Source: a bacterium (lineage in GTDB: Bacteria > Bacillota_I > Bacilli_A > RF39 > UBA660). From it: DNA of 64,000 nucleotides. This document shows positions 34,635 to 43,926 of the stretch, piece by piece; position 1 is the stretch's first letter; every line of letters begins with the position of its first letter. Made by a program: the position numbers and the translations under genes. Below the pieces are notes generated by a model that worked only from the letters and a program-made list of their open reading frames with translations, ran no database searches and was not told the DNA's origin. The stretch lies in the NCBI GenBank assembly GCA_019423565.1, contig JAHZBE010000002.1, positions 85,032-149,031 of the forward strand, in the 5' to 3' direction.

Positions 34635-35967
34635 ATTGTTTTTCTGCTATTTTAATTACTGTTTCAGTAACTTTAGGAGAATATATTACTCTCGAGTCAT
34701 TTCCAGTAGCAGTAATTTTAACTTTTTGTTCTCCTACGCCTAAATTATCTAAGTCAACATAAGCTTCAACATCAGTTGCAGATATATTTTTAATTATTGA
34801 TTCAACACCTCTTAAAATTACAGTTACTTCTGTAGAACTTTCACTTGTTGCTTGTACTGTATAATTTGAACCAAGATTTATATATCTTAATTTAACACCA
34901 GATAATTCTGTAGTTGCTTCATCATCAAGTTCAACTTTTGCTGTTACAACTTTTTCAGATATTTCTCTAATACCCGATGGTTTCTTTATTGTTACAGTAT
35001 AATCTTTATTTGATTTTAAATTATTAACATCTATTTTTACCTTAATACTATTTGTATTATCAAGTACTTTAGAGCTACCATAAATTGTAACTTTTTGAAC
35101 AGTTGAAGTGATACTTTTTATAGCTTTACCGAATACAACATTTCCATCTGGAACTATTTCAAGTGGTACTGTTTTACTTGGAGATTCGATTTCGATAGTT
35201 GCATTTACCTTTGATGGAACCATTTCAACATCAACTTTAGCACCATTTTCATCATAAGCAATTAAAGGAATATCTTTTAAAATATTTGTTCCTGCAGTAG
35301 GAGCTGCCATTTTACTGACATTAATAAGTGCTTTAATTTTTGACACCTTAGCAATATTCTCTTCAGTTCCCTTTATAATAACATCATCTGAATCCAATTT
35401 AGTGCTATTAATTGCAAGTTTAGAATCTAATTTATTTAAGTTAACTACATCTGATTCTATACTACGAGTTTCTGATTTTTTAGGACTTACAACAACTGTT
35501 ACCTCTGATGGATCAAGTTTATATTCAACAGATGTTATTGATTGTTTATATTTTAAATTTACTTTATGAACACCTGGTTTTAAATCACTTAAATCAACAG
35601 TTACATCTTGTGTTGGAAGCTGTTTAGCTAAATAAAGATTTGCTTTTGTACCAATTAATGTTATATCAACTTTTTTTGGTAATCCTTCTATAACGTACTC
35701 TTCATCATTATATGTCGCAGTAAGTGGTATATCATACAAAACCTCGGCATTTGTTTCAAGTAATGTAGTATTTTTATTATCTATAACTATAAATACAATT
35801 ATCGCAAATACCAAAGATAAAATAATAATACTACTTTTTTTAGTTAATGCCCTTTCAAGTGGTTTGTCTGTCATTTTTATTTTATCACCAATTGAAACAA
35901 AAAACTTTGTTATAGGAACTATTATTTTTTTATCTATTAATCTAAAAAATCTCTTAATTAATCTCAT
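34633..35967 (-). CDS. cdaR: CdaR, YbbR-domain regulator of the diadenylate cyclase
   Basis: A 444-residue protein with a membrane helix (about 46-64) and about four YbbR beta-rich repeats outside (DIPLTATYNDEEYVIEGLPKKVDITLIG and similar; VTVVVSPKKSE; LVIVPDG-like blocks). CdaR binds CdaA and tunes c-di-AMP synthesis in Bacillota. Its start overlaps the cdaA stop by 14 bp, giving translational coupling, and GGAGGATG precedes the ATG. No glmM follows within the window, unlike the standard cdaA-cdaR-glmM order. Confidence 0.93.
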   Translation of the reverse strand: MRLIKRFFRLIDKKIIVPITKFFVSIGDKIKMTDKPLERALTKKSSIIILSLVFAIIVFIVIDNKNTTLLETNAEVLYDIPLTATYNDEEYVIEGLPKKVDITLIGTKANLYLAKQLPTQDVTVDLSDLKPGVHKVNLKYKQSITSVEYKLDPSEVTVVVSPKKSETRSIESDVVNLNKLDSKLAINSTKLDSDDVIIKGTEENIAKVSKIKALINVSKMAAPTAGTNILKDIPLIAYDENGAKVDVEMVPSKVNATIEIESPSKTVPLEIVPDGNVVFGKAIKSITSTVQKVTIYGSSKVLDNTNSIKVKIDVNNLKSNKDYTVTIKKPSGIREISEKVVTAKVELDDEATTELSGVKLRYINLGSNYTVQATSESSTEVTVILRGVESIIKNISATDVEAYVDLDNLGVGEQKVKITATGNDSRVIYSPKVTETVIKIAEKQ

Positions 35968-36772
35968 CTATGTCATCCTCCTCTTCACTTTCAACAACAA
36001 AAGAATCAGATTTTGGCATCAATTCATCTAATATCATAATTTTTAGTTCATCTACAGATAGGTTATAATTTAATTTCCCACCAACGGCTAATGAAACTCT
36101 ACCTGTTTCCTCTGAAACTATTATTGCAAGGCAATCAGATTCCTCTGATATTCCTATAGCAGCTCTATGACGAGTACCTAATCTTTTACTAAATTTCATA
36201 TCAACTGTCGTTGGAAATACTGCTCCAGCACAAGATATTTTATCACCTTGAATTATTACACCACCATCATGAAGTGGATTATCTGGGAAAAATATTGCGT
36301 CTAACAATTCATTTGAAATTTCTGCGTATAATTTTTTACTTCTTTCTATATATTCAGACAATGATGTATCTCTTTCAATAACAATTAATGCACCAATTCT
36401 ATTTTTTCTTAAATAATCAATAGATAATCCAATTTCTGATACAATTTTTTCTCTTTCAGTCATTGATAAAATTTTATGTCTGCCAAGTAAATGTGTTTTA
36501 CCAAGTTGTTCAAGAACATTTCTAATTTCTGGTTGAAATATTATTATTACCGCAATTGGTCCCCAAGAAATTATATATTCAAATAATAATCCAACGGTCG
36601 TTAAACCAAATACATCACTTACAACTTTTATTATAAATATAGCTAAAATTCCCTTAAATAAAAGTGAAAATTTAACATTTTTTCTAACGTTTTTTAAAAT
36701 ATAATAAAATATAATCCATACAAGGCAAATATCTATTACTTTTTTTAATATTGTTACAAAATCTAAATTCAT
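35954..36772 (-). CDS. cdaA: CdaA, membrane diadenylate cyclase
   Basis: About 272 residues: three N-terminal transmembrane helices (about 7-27, 37-55, 58-78) and a DAC domain making c-di-AMP from two ATP. The catalytic DGA motif reads LHDGGVII (169-171, Gly in place of Ala) and RHR is present as GTRHRAAIG (201-203). The C-tail is very acidic. The ATG at 36772 is preceded by AAGAGGTG; a stem-loop lies just upstream. Forms a module with cdaR. Confidence 0.95.
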   Translation of the reverse strand: MNLDFVTILKKVIDICLVWIIFYYILKNVRKNVKFSLLFKGILAIFIIKVVSDVFGLTTVGLLFEYIISWGPIAVIIIFQPEIRNVLEQLGKTHLLGRHKILSMTEREKIVSEIGLSIDYLRKNRIGALIVIERDTSLSEYIERSKKLYAEISNELLDAIFFPDNPLHDGGVIIQGDKISCAGAVFPTTVDMKFSKRLGTRHRAAIGISEESDCLAIIVSEETGRVSLAVGGKLNYNLSVDELKIMILDELMPKSDSFVVESEEEDDIDEIN

Positions 36773-36785
36773 AAACACCTCTTAA

Positions 36786-36827
36786 TATATAGTTACTGCA
36801 AGAGAGATATTGCAATATATAACTATT
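36786..36827. promoter_or_regulatory. Stem-loop immediately upstream of the cdaA ribosome site
   Basis: ATAGTTA (36789-36795) pairs with TAACTAT (36820-36826), and inner GCAA with TTGC, leaving an 8-base loop. No T-run follows on the minus strand, so it is not an ordinary terminator. It could affect cdaA translation or RNA stability. Confidence 0.35.
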
Positions 36828-36845
36828 ATTTTTTATTTCTCTCAT

Positions 36846-37547
36846 TTATGACATTGCATTATTTTTCTTATTCTTAATATATATAAATAAAATAAATAAT
36901 CCAATAATTACTATCGTTGAAATTAAAATTATAATTCCATAATTTATATTGTATGTTTTTTTATTAATATTAACATTCAAACTATCCACTTTAGTTTGAT
37001 TTTTATAGGAAAATTTTATAGTTTTATAAGTATCTGATTTTTTTATTTTCCATATATAAGTATTCTTATTAACTTCATCAGCATTAGAATCAATAACTTT
37101 AAATGGTATTTTTATATATACAGTTATATCATCATAAAGCAAATTATAATTACCACTGTTTGATAACAATTCACTTTGAGTAGCTTCAAAATAAACATTG
37201 TTACCATCTTTAGTTACATTCACATTTTTAAATACATCACTACGGAAATTAGATGCATATTCATTTATATCACTATATGATGTAGTTACAGTAGAATATG
37301 TCGTATCATTTTTTTCTCTAGTTATTATGCTATAATTTATTCCTTCTAATTTATATATATTATATAGATATGAAACAGCTTGATCACCTTTCATTCTAGT
37401 ATATGCTTCCATTCTTTTTGTTTTTTCAGATGCAACTACTTTTTCACTTACAGTCATATCCTCGTTAAGTGTAAGATTATAATTAACACTACATCCGGAA
37501 ATAATAAAAAGTATAAAAAGCAAAGCAATTTTTTTTATATTTTTCAT
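36846..37547 (-). CDS. LppM-like lipoprotein with C-terminal transmembrane helix
   Basis: A 233-residue protein: lipobox IISGCS (Cys about 19), a domain reminiscent of LppM (VNYNLTLNEDMTVSEKVVAS at its start, NYNLLYDDITVYIKIPFKV later), and a C-terminal membrane helix (about 202-224) with a basic tail. The layout, lipid anchor at one end and helix at the other, is common for this small family. Role unknown. It precedes cdaA on the same strand with 73 bp between. Confidence 0.65.
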   Translation of the reverse strand: MKNIKKIALLFILFIISGCSVNYNLTLNEDMTVSEKVVASEKTKRMEAYTRMKGDQAVSYLYNIYKLEGINYSIITREKNDTTYSTVTTSYSDINEYASNFRSDVFKNVNVTKDGNNVYFEATQSELLSNSGNYNLLYDDITVYIKIPFKVIDSNADEVNKNTYIWKIKKSDTYKTIKFSYKNQTKVDSLNVNINKKTYNINYGIIILISTIVIIGLFILFIYIKNKKNNAMS

Positions 37548-37580
37548 AGTTCACATCCAATCCAACTAGAAAGTTACAAA

Positions 37581-37604
37581 ATAAAAAGGCATAAATCCTT
37601 TTTA
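37581..37604 (-). terminator. Terminator after the acidic single-pass membrane protein gene
   Basis: Stem AAAAAGG/CCTTTTT with loop CATAAAT; overlaps the stop codon. Confidence 0.6.
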
Positions 37605-38399
37605 AAATATATTTGTATAATCATCTTCATCACTATTGTTGTTACTATTTATTGAATTAAGCCTCTTCATTATATTATCTAACTCATCTTCTGAAGAATA
37701 TTTTGGTTCAATATCAACCTTTGTTTTTTCTACGTCTGTATTTATTTGAATATCTGGTTTATTACCAAATATATTGTCATTTAAAATAGGAATATCTAAG
37801 TTCACTTTTGGTTTTTCTTTATCTACTTCTGATAAAATCTCAAGTAATGATTTTGAATTACTATATGAATTATTCTTCATTATATCCAAATCTGGGTCAC
37901 TGCTTAAATCTTCAGTTGTATTTACCAAATCAATATTACCAATATTAGAATCAATTAAGCCGTTGTCATTCACATCGTCCTTTTTAACATCAAATTCTTT
38001 TAAAACATCATCAAGGTGAGGATCAGTAATATTTTGAGACATATCTAAATCTAAACTACCTTCTAGTTCATTAGGAATAACTTCTTCTTTATTATCATCA
38101 ACATTCAAATTTTGTGGTTTATTAATAACTAAATCTTCATTTTGAACTTGATTATTAGATATTTCATCATTTTCTAAAGTAACATTTTCTTCATTTGTAT
38201 TATTTTGTATAATTTCACTCTCTGGTTGACTATCTTCTGTATCAATTTTGTCATTTTTTATTACATTTTTTTTCTTTATGTTATTATCAATTAAGTATCC
38301 AATCAAAACAAATATCATAAAGACACAAATACAAATAAGCAAAACAGTATTTTCATTAATAAATGACATTAAACTTTTTAAAATGCCGTTAACATCCAT
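37602..38399 (-). CDS. Single-pass membrane protein with long acidic disordered tail
   Basis: A 265-residue protein. A short N-terminus and one transmembrane helix (about 17-38) precede about 225 residues rich in Asn, Asp, Glu and Ile with repeated patterns such as DLDMSQN, DLVNTTEDLSSDPDLD, indicating an intrinsically disordered cytoplasmic tail. No family recognised. GGAGG lies upstream of the ATG. It sits alone between nrdG and the LppM-like gene. Confidence 0.6.
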   Translation of the reverse strand: MDVNGILKSLMSFINENTVLLICICVFMIFVLIGYLIDNNIKKKNVIKNDKIDTEDSQPESEIIQNNTNEENVTLENDEISNNQVQNEDLVINKPQNLNVDDNKEEVIPNELEGSLDLDMSQNITDPHLDDVLKEFDVKKDDVNDNGLIDSNIGNIDLVNTTEDLSSDPDLDIMKNNSYSNSKSLLEILSEVDKEKPKVNLDIPILNDNIFGNKPDIQINTDVEKTKVDIEPKYSSEDELDNIMKRLNSINSNNNSDEDDYTNIF

Positions 38400-38482
38400 C
38401 TTTTTGCCTCCTTTTTATTCTAAATACATTTTAACATTAATAAATTAAATTGTAAATAAAAATCAAAAAAAAAGAGATTAAA

Positions 38483-39016
38483 CTAATAAGACATATACTC
38501 ATCCATAAGTATAACCTTATTATTTTTTAAACTCTCTTTAACATTTATTATTCTTTGATTTGATGAGCCTCTAAATTTAAGTTTAAAATTTTTCTTATCT
38601 ATTTCAAATTTACCATCTACTAAAACATCTATATATGATATTAATTCTTTTGTTTCTTCATATTTATTACACATATCTTCTAATATATCAGTATCAAAGG
38701 TATAGCCTGAAAAACACCATATTGTTTTATTTGGTAATTCTTTTCTTATTCTTCTTAAAAGAGGTAATATCCCTTTTTGATTAACATATTCAAATGGTTC
38801 ACCACCTAAAATAGTTATTCCTTCTATATAATCTGGTTTTAAAAGTTCAATTATTTTATCTTCTTCTTTTTGTGTATATTCATGTCCATATTTAAAGTCC
38901 CAAGCCTCTTCGTTAAAGCATCCTTTACATTTATGAGTACATCCACTTACAAATAAGGATACTCTAACGCCTGGTCCATTTGCAACATCAACTTTTTTTA
39001 TATCTGCATAATACAT
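38483..39016 (-). CDS. nrdG: Anaerobic ribonucleotide reductase activating enzyme
   Basis: A 177-residue radical-SAM protein with the [4Fe-4S] motif SGCTHKCKGCFN (Cys26, 30, 33) and the SAM-binding GGEPF. It generates the glycyl radical on NrdD using S-adenosylmethionine. The start overlaps the nrdD stop by one base (TAATG), the usual coupled order. Length is typical. Confidence 0.96.
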   Translation of the reverse strand: MYYADIKKVDVANGPGVRVSLFVSGCTHKCKGCFNEEAWDFKYGHEYTQKEEDKIIELLKPDYIEGITILGGEPFEYVNQKGILPLLRRIRKELPNKTIWCFSGYTFDTDILEDMCNKYEETKELISYIDVLVDGKFEIDKKNFKLKFRGSSNQRIINVKESLKNNKVILMDEYMSY

Positions 39017-41142
39017 TATAAGTGTGTTACCCTTGCCTTAATTTCTTTTGTTTTTCCAACATTCCAGAAATTTTCACCTAAATATCCGCATGTTCTTCTT
39101 GTAACATTCATCTTAGTTTTATCTTTGTTACCACAGTTAGGACATTCCCATTCGTTATCATCATTTATAATTATTTCACCATCAAAACCACATACATGAC
39201 AATAATCTGATTTAGTATTAAATTCTGCATATTGAATATTTTCATAAATAAATTTAATTAATTCTCTTAATGCATCTAAGTTCTTTTCCATATTTGGAAT
39301 TTCAACATATGAAATACATCCACCTGAAGATATTGGTTGGAATTGACTTTCAAATTTTAATTTTTCAAAAGCATCAATTTTTTCTCTAACATCTACATGA
39401 TATGAATTTGTATAGAATCCTTTATCTGTTACATCTTTAATACTACCAAATCTTTCTTTATCTATTCTTGCGAATCTATAGCATAAACTTTCTGCTGGTG
39501 TTCCATAAAGAGCAAATCCAAGATGCGTTTCTTTTTTCCAAGTATCACATGCTTTTCTTAAATATTTCATTAATTTAACTGCGAATTTTTCTCCTTCTTC
39601 AGTAGTATGAGATACGCCTTTAACTAACATTGTTGTTTCATAAACACCAATATATCCAAGTGATAATGTTGAATATCCATCTTTTAGTAATTTATCTATT
39701 TTTTCGCCTTTTTCTAGTCTTGCAATTGCACCATATTGCCAGTGTACTGGTGAAATATCTGATGTAATTCCTAAAAGTGCATGGTGTCTACACATTAATG
39801 CTTCTTTACATAATTCTAGTCTTTCATCAAGTAATTTAAAGAATTTTTCTTCATCATGTCCTGATAAAATACCTATTTGTGGTAAGTTTATTGATACAAC
39901 ACCTTGATTAAATCTACCTTCCCATTTATAGTTTCCATTTTCATCTTTCCAAGGAGATAAGAAACTTCTGCATCCCATAGGGCTAAATACATTACCTTCA
40001 TATATTTCTCTCATTTTCTTAGCTGAAATATAATCTGGATACATTCTTTTTGCAGAACATTTACATGCAAGTTCTGTTAAATAATCATATTTACCACCTT
40101 TTAAGCAGTTGTTTTCATCAAGTACATAAACTAGTTTAGGAAATGCTGGTGTAACATAAACACCTTTTTCATTCTTAATTCCTTCAAGTCTTTGATTTAA
40201 TATTTCTTCAATAATCATTGCATTTTCTTCAATATATGGATCTTTTTCATCTAAACATAGGAATAATGTTACGAAAGGAGATTGTCCATTAGTAGTCATT
40301 AATGTATTTATTTGATATTGAATTGTTTGTACTCCTGATGCTAATTCATCTTTTAATCTATCCATAGCAAGTTCTTCGATTTGTTCTTTACTTAATTCTT
40401 TACCATGTTTTTCAGTTATTTTCTTAATAAATTTTTCTTTACTTTTTCTTAAATATTTACCTAAGTGTCTCATATCAACAGATTGTCCACCATATTGGTT
40501 AGATGCAACTGCTGCGATTATTTGAGTTGTAACAGTACAAGCAACCTGAAATGATTTAGGGCTTTCAATAAGTTTACCATTCATAACTGTACCATTATCA
40601 AGCATATCAGCAATATTTATTAAACAACAGTTAAATATTGGTTGAACAAAATAATCCATATCATGGAAATGTAATACACCTTCTTCATGTGCTTTACTTA
40701 TTTTTTCTGGAAGTAAAATTCTTCTAGTTAAATCTCTTGATACTTCACCAGCAATATAATCTCTTTGTGTTGAAGCATACATTGTATTTTTATTTGAGTT
40801 TTCTTCAGCAAGTTCTTTGTTTTCATTTCTAATTAATCTTAAAATTGATTCATCAGTTGTATTTGCTTTTCTAATTAAAGCTCTATTATATCTATAAACA
40901 ATATATTCTTTTGCTAATGTAAATTTCTTATATTCCATTAATTTCTTTTCTATTTCGTCTTGTATATCTTCAACAAGCATTCTTTTCTTTTTTAAGTCTT
41001 CAATATGTTTTGTTATATTCTCTATTTGTTTTTCTGTTGCTCTTTCTTTAGGCTCTACTTCTTTATTAGCCTTTTCTATAGCTATTTTTATTTTAGCTCT
41101 ATCATAATCAACAATTTTTCCATCTCTTTTAATTACTTTCAT
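39016..41142 (-). CDS. nrdD: Anaerobic (class III) ribonucleoside-triphosphate reductase
   Basis: A 708-residue enzyme making deoxynucleotides without oxygen. An N-terminal ATP-cone allosteric domain (about 1-95; VIKRDGKIVDYDRAKIKIAIEKA), the barrel core, a zinc site (CHVC 648-651 and CPNC 667-670) and the glycyl-radical loop RRTCGYLGEN (Gly686). Very strong match. Its promoter carries a palindrome centred at -41.5 shared with the divergent Crp/Fnr-type gene. AGGAG precedes the ATG. Confidence 0.98.
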   Translation of the reverse strand: MKVIKRDGKIVDYDRAKIKIAIEKANKEVEPKERATEKQIENITKHIEDLKKKRMLVEDIQDEIEKKLMEYKKFTLAKEYIVYRYNRALIRKANTTDESILRLIRNENKELAEENSNKNTMYASTQRDYIAGEVSRDLTRRILLPEKISKAHEEGVLHFHDMDYFVQPIFNCCLINIADMLDNGTVMNGKLIESPKSFQVACTVTTQIIAAVASNQYGGQSVDMRHLGKYLRKSKEKFIKKITEKHGKELSKEQIEELAMDRLKDELASGVQTIQYQINTLMTTNGQSPFVTLFLCLDEKDPYIEENAMIIEEILNQRLEGIKNEKGVYVTPAFPKLVYVLDENNCLKGGKYDYLTELACKCSAKRMYPDYISAKKMREIYEGNVFSPMGCRSFLSPWKDENGNYKWEGRFNQGVVSINLPQIGILSGHDEEKFFKLLDERLELCKEALMCRHHALLGITSDISPVHWQYGAIARLEKGEKIDKLLKDGYSTLSLGYIGVYETTMLVKGVSHTTEEGEKFAVKLMKYLRKACDTWKKETHLGFALYGTPAESLCYRFARIDKERFGSIKDVTDKGFYTNSYHVDVREKIDAFEKLKFESQFQPISSGGCISYVEIPNMEKNLDALRELIKFIYENIQYAEFNTKSDYCHVCGFDGEIIINDDNEWECPNCGNKDKTKMNVTRRTCGYLGENFWNVGKTKEIKARVTHL

Positions 41143-41183
41143 ACTACTTATCTCCTAATCTGTCATTTATTTTTTACACCCTC

Positions 41184-41226
41184 ATTATAACAAATTTTTT
41201 AAAAATATAGTGTTGCATTTGCAACA
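41184..41226 (-). promoter_or_regulatory. nrdDG promoter with palindromic operator at -41.5
   Basis: On the minus strand TATAAT (41184-41189) gives a start point near 41177. The perfect palindrome TGTTGCA TT TGCAACA (41211-41226) is centred 41.5 bp upstream, the classical class II site for Crp/Fnr-type activators. There is no good -35 hexamer, as expected for an activated promoter. Confidence 0.6.
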
Positions 41227-41241
41227 AAAATGAAATATAAT
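41213..41241 (+). promoter_or_regulatory. Promoter of the Crp/Fnr-type gene overlapping the same operator
   Basis: TTGCAT (41213-41218), 17-bp spacer, TATAAT (41236-41241). The -35 hexamer lies inside the palindrome 41211-41226, so operator binding should repress this promoter. Confidence 0.6.
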
Positions 41242-41289
41242 TAAATTAATTATTTTGGTTTTTTTCTAAACCTTTGGGAGGCCTTATAA

Positions 41290-41922
41290 ATGAACGAAAT
41301 AAGCATATTTAAAGGAATTGACGAACAAAATGTAAAGTCAATGCTTAAATGTTTTGAAGCAAAAACTATTGTATATAAAAAAGACACAACTGTAATTTCT
41401 AATCTCGCTAATACAAATATAATTGGTATTATTATTGATGGCACTGCTAACTTAGTTAAAAGCGATTATGATGGAAATAGAGTTATACTTGAAAAATTAG
41501 AAAAAGGTTCTATTTTTGGAGAAGTATTTACTTCATATTCTGATGAATTATCTGTTATTACGACAAGTACTTGTACTGTTACTACATTTGATTATGATCA
41601 TATTATTAAAAGATGTAAAAAATCTTGTCCATATCATAATGATGTTATTAACAATATGCTTCAATTGCTTGCTAAAAAAGTTGTAGTTATGAATAATAGA
41701 ATTGATGTACTTACTAAAAAAACAATTAGAGAAAAATTACTTGAATATTTTAGAGCTGAAGAAAAGGAAAACTTATCAAAAGTTTTCTATCTAAAATTAA
41801 ATTATACTGAACTTGCTGACTATCTTGGTGTTGATAGAAGCGCTCTTATGAGAGAACTTAAAAATTTAAAAAATGAAGGATTTATTGAAACTAAACAAAA
41901 AAGAATTAAATTAAATTTTTGA
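41290..41922 (+). CDS. Crp/Fnr-family transcription regulator
   Basis: A 210-residue regulator: N-terminal cyclic-nucleotide-binding beta-roll (GIIIDGTANLVKSDYDGNRVIL, LEKGSIFGEVFT) and a C-terminal winged helix (YTELADYLGVDRSALMRELKNL, about 170-191). There is no N-terminal cysteine cluster as in Fnr, but CKKSCPYHND (about 116-125) has two cysteines in the roll. A strong GGGAGG lies upstream of the ATG. Divergent from nrdDG, with a shared palindrome, so it likely activates nrdDG and represses itself. Confidence 0.9.
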   Translation: MNEISIFKGIDEQNVKSMLKCFEAKTIVYKKDTTVISNLANTNIIGIIIDGTANLVKSDYDGNRVILEKLEKGSIFGEVFTSYSDELSVITTSTCTVTTFDYDHIIKRCKKSCPYHNDVINNMLQLLAKKVVVMNNRIDVLTKKTIREKLLEYFRAEEKENLSKVFYLKLNYTELADYLGVDRSALMRELKNLKNEGFIETKQKRIKLNF

Positions 41923-42417
41923 TTTAAATGCATATGTACAAATTATATCTATAATAAATAAAATGCATAAAAAATAAGTTAACCATTTAGGAATTTTATT
42001 TACAATCTTATCCATCCATGGTTTAACTAAATATATTAAAATGATAGAACATATTCCCCAAATTAATGATATATCAAGTGCAACATATTTTCCAAAATGA
42101 TATTTATGATTTGAATAATCCCAAAATACTCTATCAAAAGTAACTTCTAGTAGTATTCCACCTGCATATTCTATAAATGTTAATGTTAAAACTATTATTA
42201 TTAAGAATATTATTATTTCTAAGAATTTACTTAATTTTAATTTTTTAAATATACAGTTAGATAAAAATAGTATTAAAATAGCTCCTAATCCATATACTGG
42301 TGTCCAATACCCATAAAGAAAACCACTTTCTAAGTTCCAATTAAATATTTTATACATAATAGTTTCAAGTAAATGACCAAAAATACTAAAAATAAAAAAA
42401 TAGTTTAAATAATACAT
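41911..42417 (-). CDS. Putative permease of the PF06541 family
   Basis: About 168 residues with four to five transmembrane segments and the family pattern: FFIFSIFGHLLETIMYK, SGFLYGYWTPVYGLGAILIL and WGICSIILIYLVKPWMDKI (quoted in part). Annotated in databases as a putative ABC transporter permease, but without an ATPase partner here; function unknown. Converges with the Crp/Fnr gene, overlapping its last 12 bp. Start ATG at 42417 follows AGGTG. Confidence 0.75.
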   Translation of the reverse strand: MYYLNYFFIFSIFGHLLETIMYKIFNWNLESGFLYGYWTPVYGLGAILILFLSNCIFKKLKLSKFLEIIIFLIIIVLTLTFIEYAGGILLEVTFDRVFWDYSNHKYHFGKYVALDISLIWGICSIILIYLVKPWMDKIVNKIPKWLTYFLCILFIIDIICTYAFKSKI

Positions 42418-42448
42418 AATATTCACCTAGTATTATTTTTTTCTATTT

Positions 42449-43630
42449 TTATTTTTTTATTCGTCTTAAATTAATAAATAAAATAACTATTGTTACTATA
42501 AGTGTTAAAAGTACAAACTGTGCTTTATGCTCTTTTACAAAAAATTTAAAATCAAATTTTATATCTTCTGGTGATGTTATATTTATTGTATCTAGTGTTT
42601 CATTATTATAATTTATATATAATGTTCCTATTTTAGCACCTTTTTTTGTACCTTTTTGTATATTTTTTTTGCCTTTATATTCATATTTTAAATCATCTTT
42701 ACTAACAGTTTTTTTCAAATATTCTTTTACACTTCTATCAGATTTTATATTATATTCTTTGCCATATTCACTTTTTAAGTTAACTAATATATCACCTTTA
42801 TCTAGTATTTTTACATAATCATAATTATCAAAATAATATTCATATAAATTTTTCGTATCAACTATATTTTCATTTTTTTCTTTATATGGTGCACCTATTG
42901 TTACTGAAATAAATTCTGTTGTACCATTATTTGCATACGTAGCAAGGCAAAGTCCAGCATCATCTGTAAATCCTGTTTTAGCACCTTTTACATAATCCAT
43001 ATTAAATGTACTACTATCTGTTATTCTTTTAAGTGGTCCATTCATATTTTTATATGTTTTTGTTCCAAATACCTCTTTAAATTTTTTATTTTGTAATGCA
43101 TACTTAACTAACTTCATAACATCCCTAGCTGTCGAATGATGATTATCTCCTTCAATTCCTATTACATTTGAAAAGTGGGAATTATTCATACCTATTTCTT
43201 TCGCTTTTTGATTCATTAGTTTTACAAATTCTTTTTCTGAACCACTAATACTATAAGCTGCAATTTCTGTCGCATCCGCACCTGACTTTAATATTATTCC
43301 ATAAAGTATTTCATCATATGTAAGAATATTTCCTACATTAAATCCAGCGACTGACAAATCATATGTAACATCTTTTAACATATCGCTTGTTACAACTACC
43401 TTTTGATTAAAGTCTTTTATATTTTCAATCGCAACTAATGCGGTCATAATTTTTGTTAAACTTGCTATATAAACTTCTTGATCTGCATTTTTTTCATAAA
43501 GTACTTTATCATCAGTCATGTTATATAAAACTGCACTTTTAGATTTTAATTCTATATCATCCGCATATACATTTAAGTTAAAAATAAAAAAGGACATAAT
43601 AAAAATTATAACACTTAATATTTTTTTCAT
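42449..43630 (-). CDS. dacA: D-alanyl-D-alanine carboxypeptidase (peptidase S11)
   Basis: A 393-residue penicillin-binding protein that trims the terminal D-Ala of peptidoglycan stem peptides. A signal peptide (about 1-23), catalytic SLTK (57-60), the SxN-type motif reading SGAD (115-118, Ala for the usual Asn) and KTG (217-219; GAKTGFTDDAG) are present. A C-terminal beta-rich domain and terminal transmembrane helix (about 363-388) anchor it. Upstream GGAG. Monocistronic, divergent from the coat-like genes. Confidence 0.93.
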   Translation of the reverse strand: MKKILSVIIFIMSFFIFNLNVYADDIELKSKSAVLYNMTDDKVLYEKNADQEVYIASLTKIMTALVAIENIKDFNQKVVVTSDMLKDVTYDLSVAGFNVGNILTYDEILYGIILKSGADATEIAAYSISGSEKEFVKLMNQKAKEIGMNNSHFSNVIGIEGDNHHSTARDVMKLVKYALQNKKFKEVFGTKTYKNMNGPLKRITDSSTFNMDYVKGAKTGFTDDAGLCLATYANNGTTEFISVTIGAPYKEKNENIVDTKNLYEYYFDNYDYVKILDKGDILVNLKSEYGKEYNIKSDRSVKEYLKKTVSKDDLKYEYKGKKNIQKGTKKGAKIGTLYINYNNETLDTINITSPEDIKFDFKFFVKEHKAQFVLLTLIVTIVILFINLRRIKK

Positions 43631-43713
43631 ACTTTTCTCCTAAAATAATTATATACCAAAACAGAATAAAATATCAATATTTGTTAACAATATATATGAA
43701 GGAGGAATAAAAA

Positions 43714-43926
43714 ATGCAAAATGTACCTAATATAATATCAACTAAAGATTTATCATATATTTGTGATATGTTTAATTGGAATTTTACTACTGCTAAAAAA
43801 GCATTGCACTATAGTAATAATGTTACTGATAATGAAATAAAGGAAGAATTGTTAAATATATTTGATATGCATAAACAAATTTGTAATGGCTTATTAAATA
43901 TATTAAATGGAGGAGAAAATGAATAA
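43714..43926 (+). CDS. Small helical protein, CotF-like/coat-associated, hypothetical
   Basis: A 70-residue all-helical protein (STKDLSYICDMFNWNFTTAKKA ... EELLNIFDMHKQICNGLLNIL, quoted in part). The pattern of two amphipathic helices with a central MHKQ resembles half of a CotF-type ferritin-like coat protein. An ideal AGGAGG precedes the ATG. Its stop overlaps the start of the CotF-family gene (ATGAATAA), so the two are translated together and probably interact. Confidence 0.7.
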   Translation: MQNVPNIISTKDLSYICDMFNWNFTTAKKALHYSNNVTDNEIKEELLNIFDMHKQICNGLLNILNGGENE

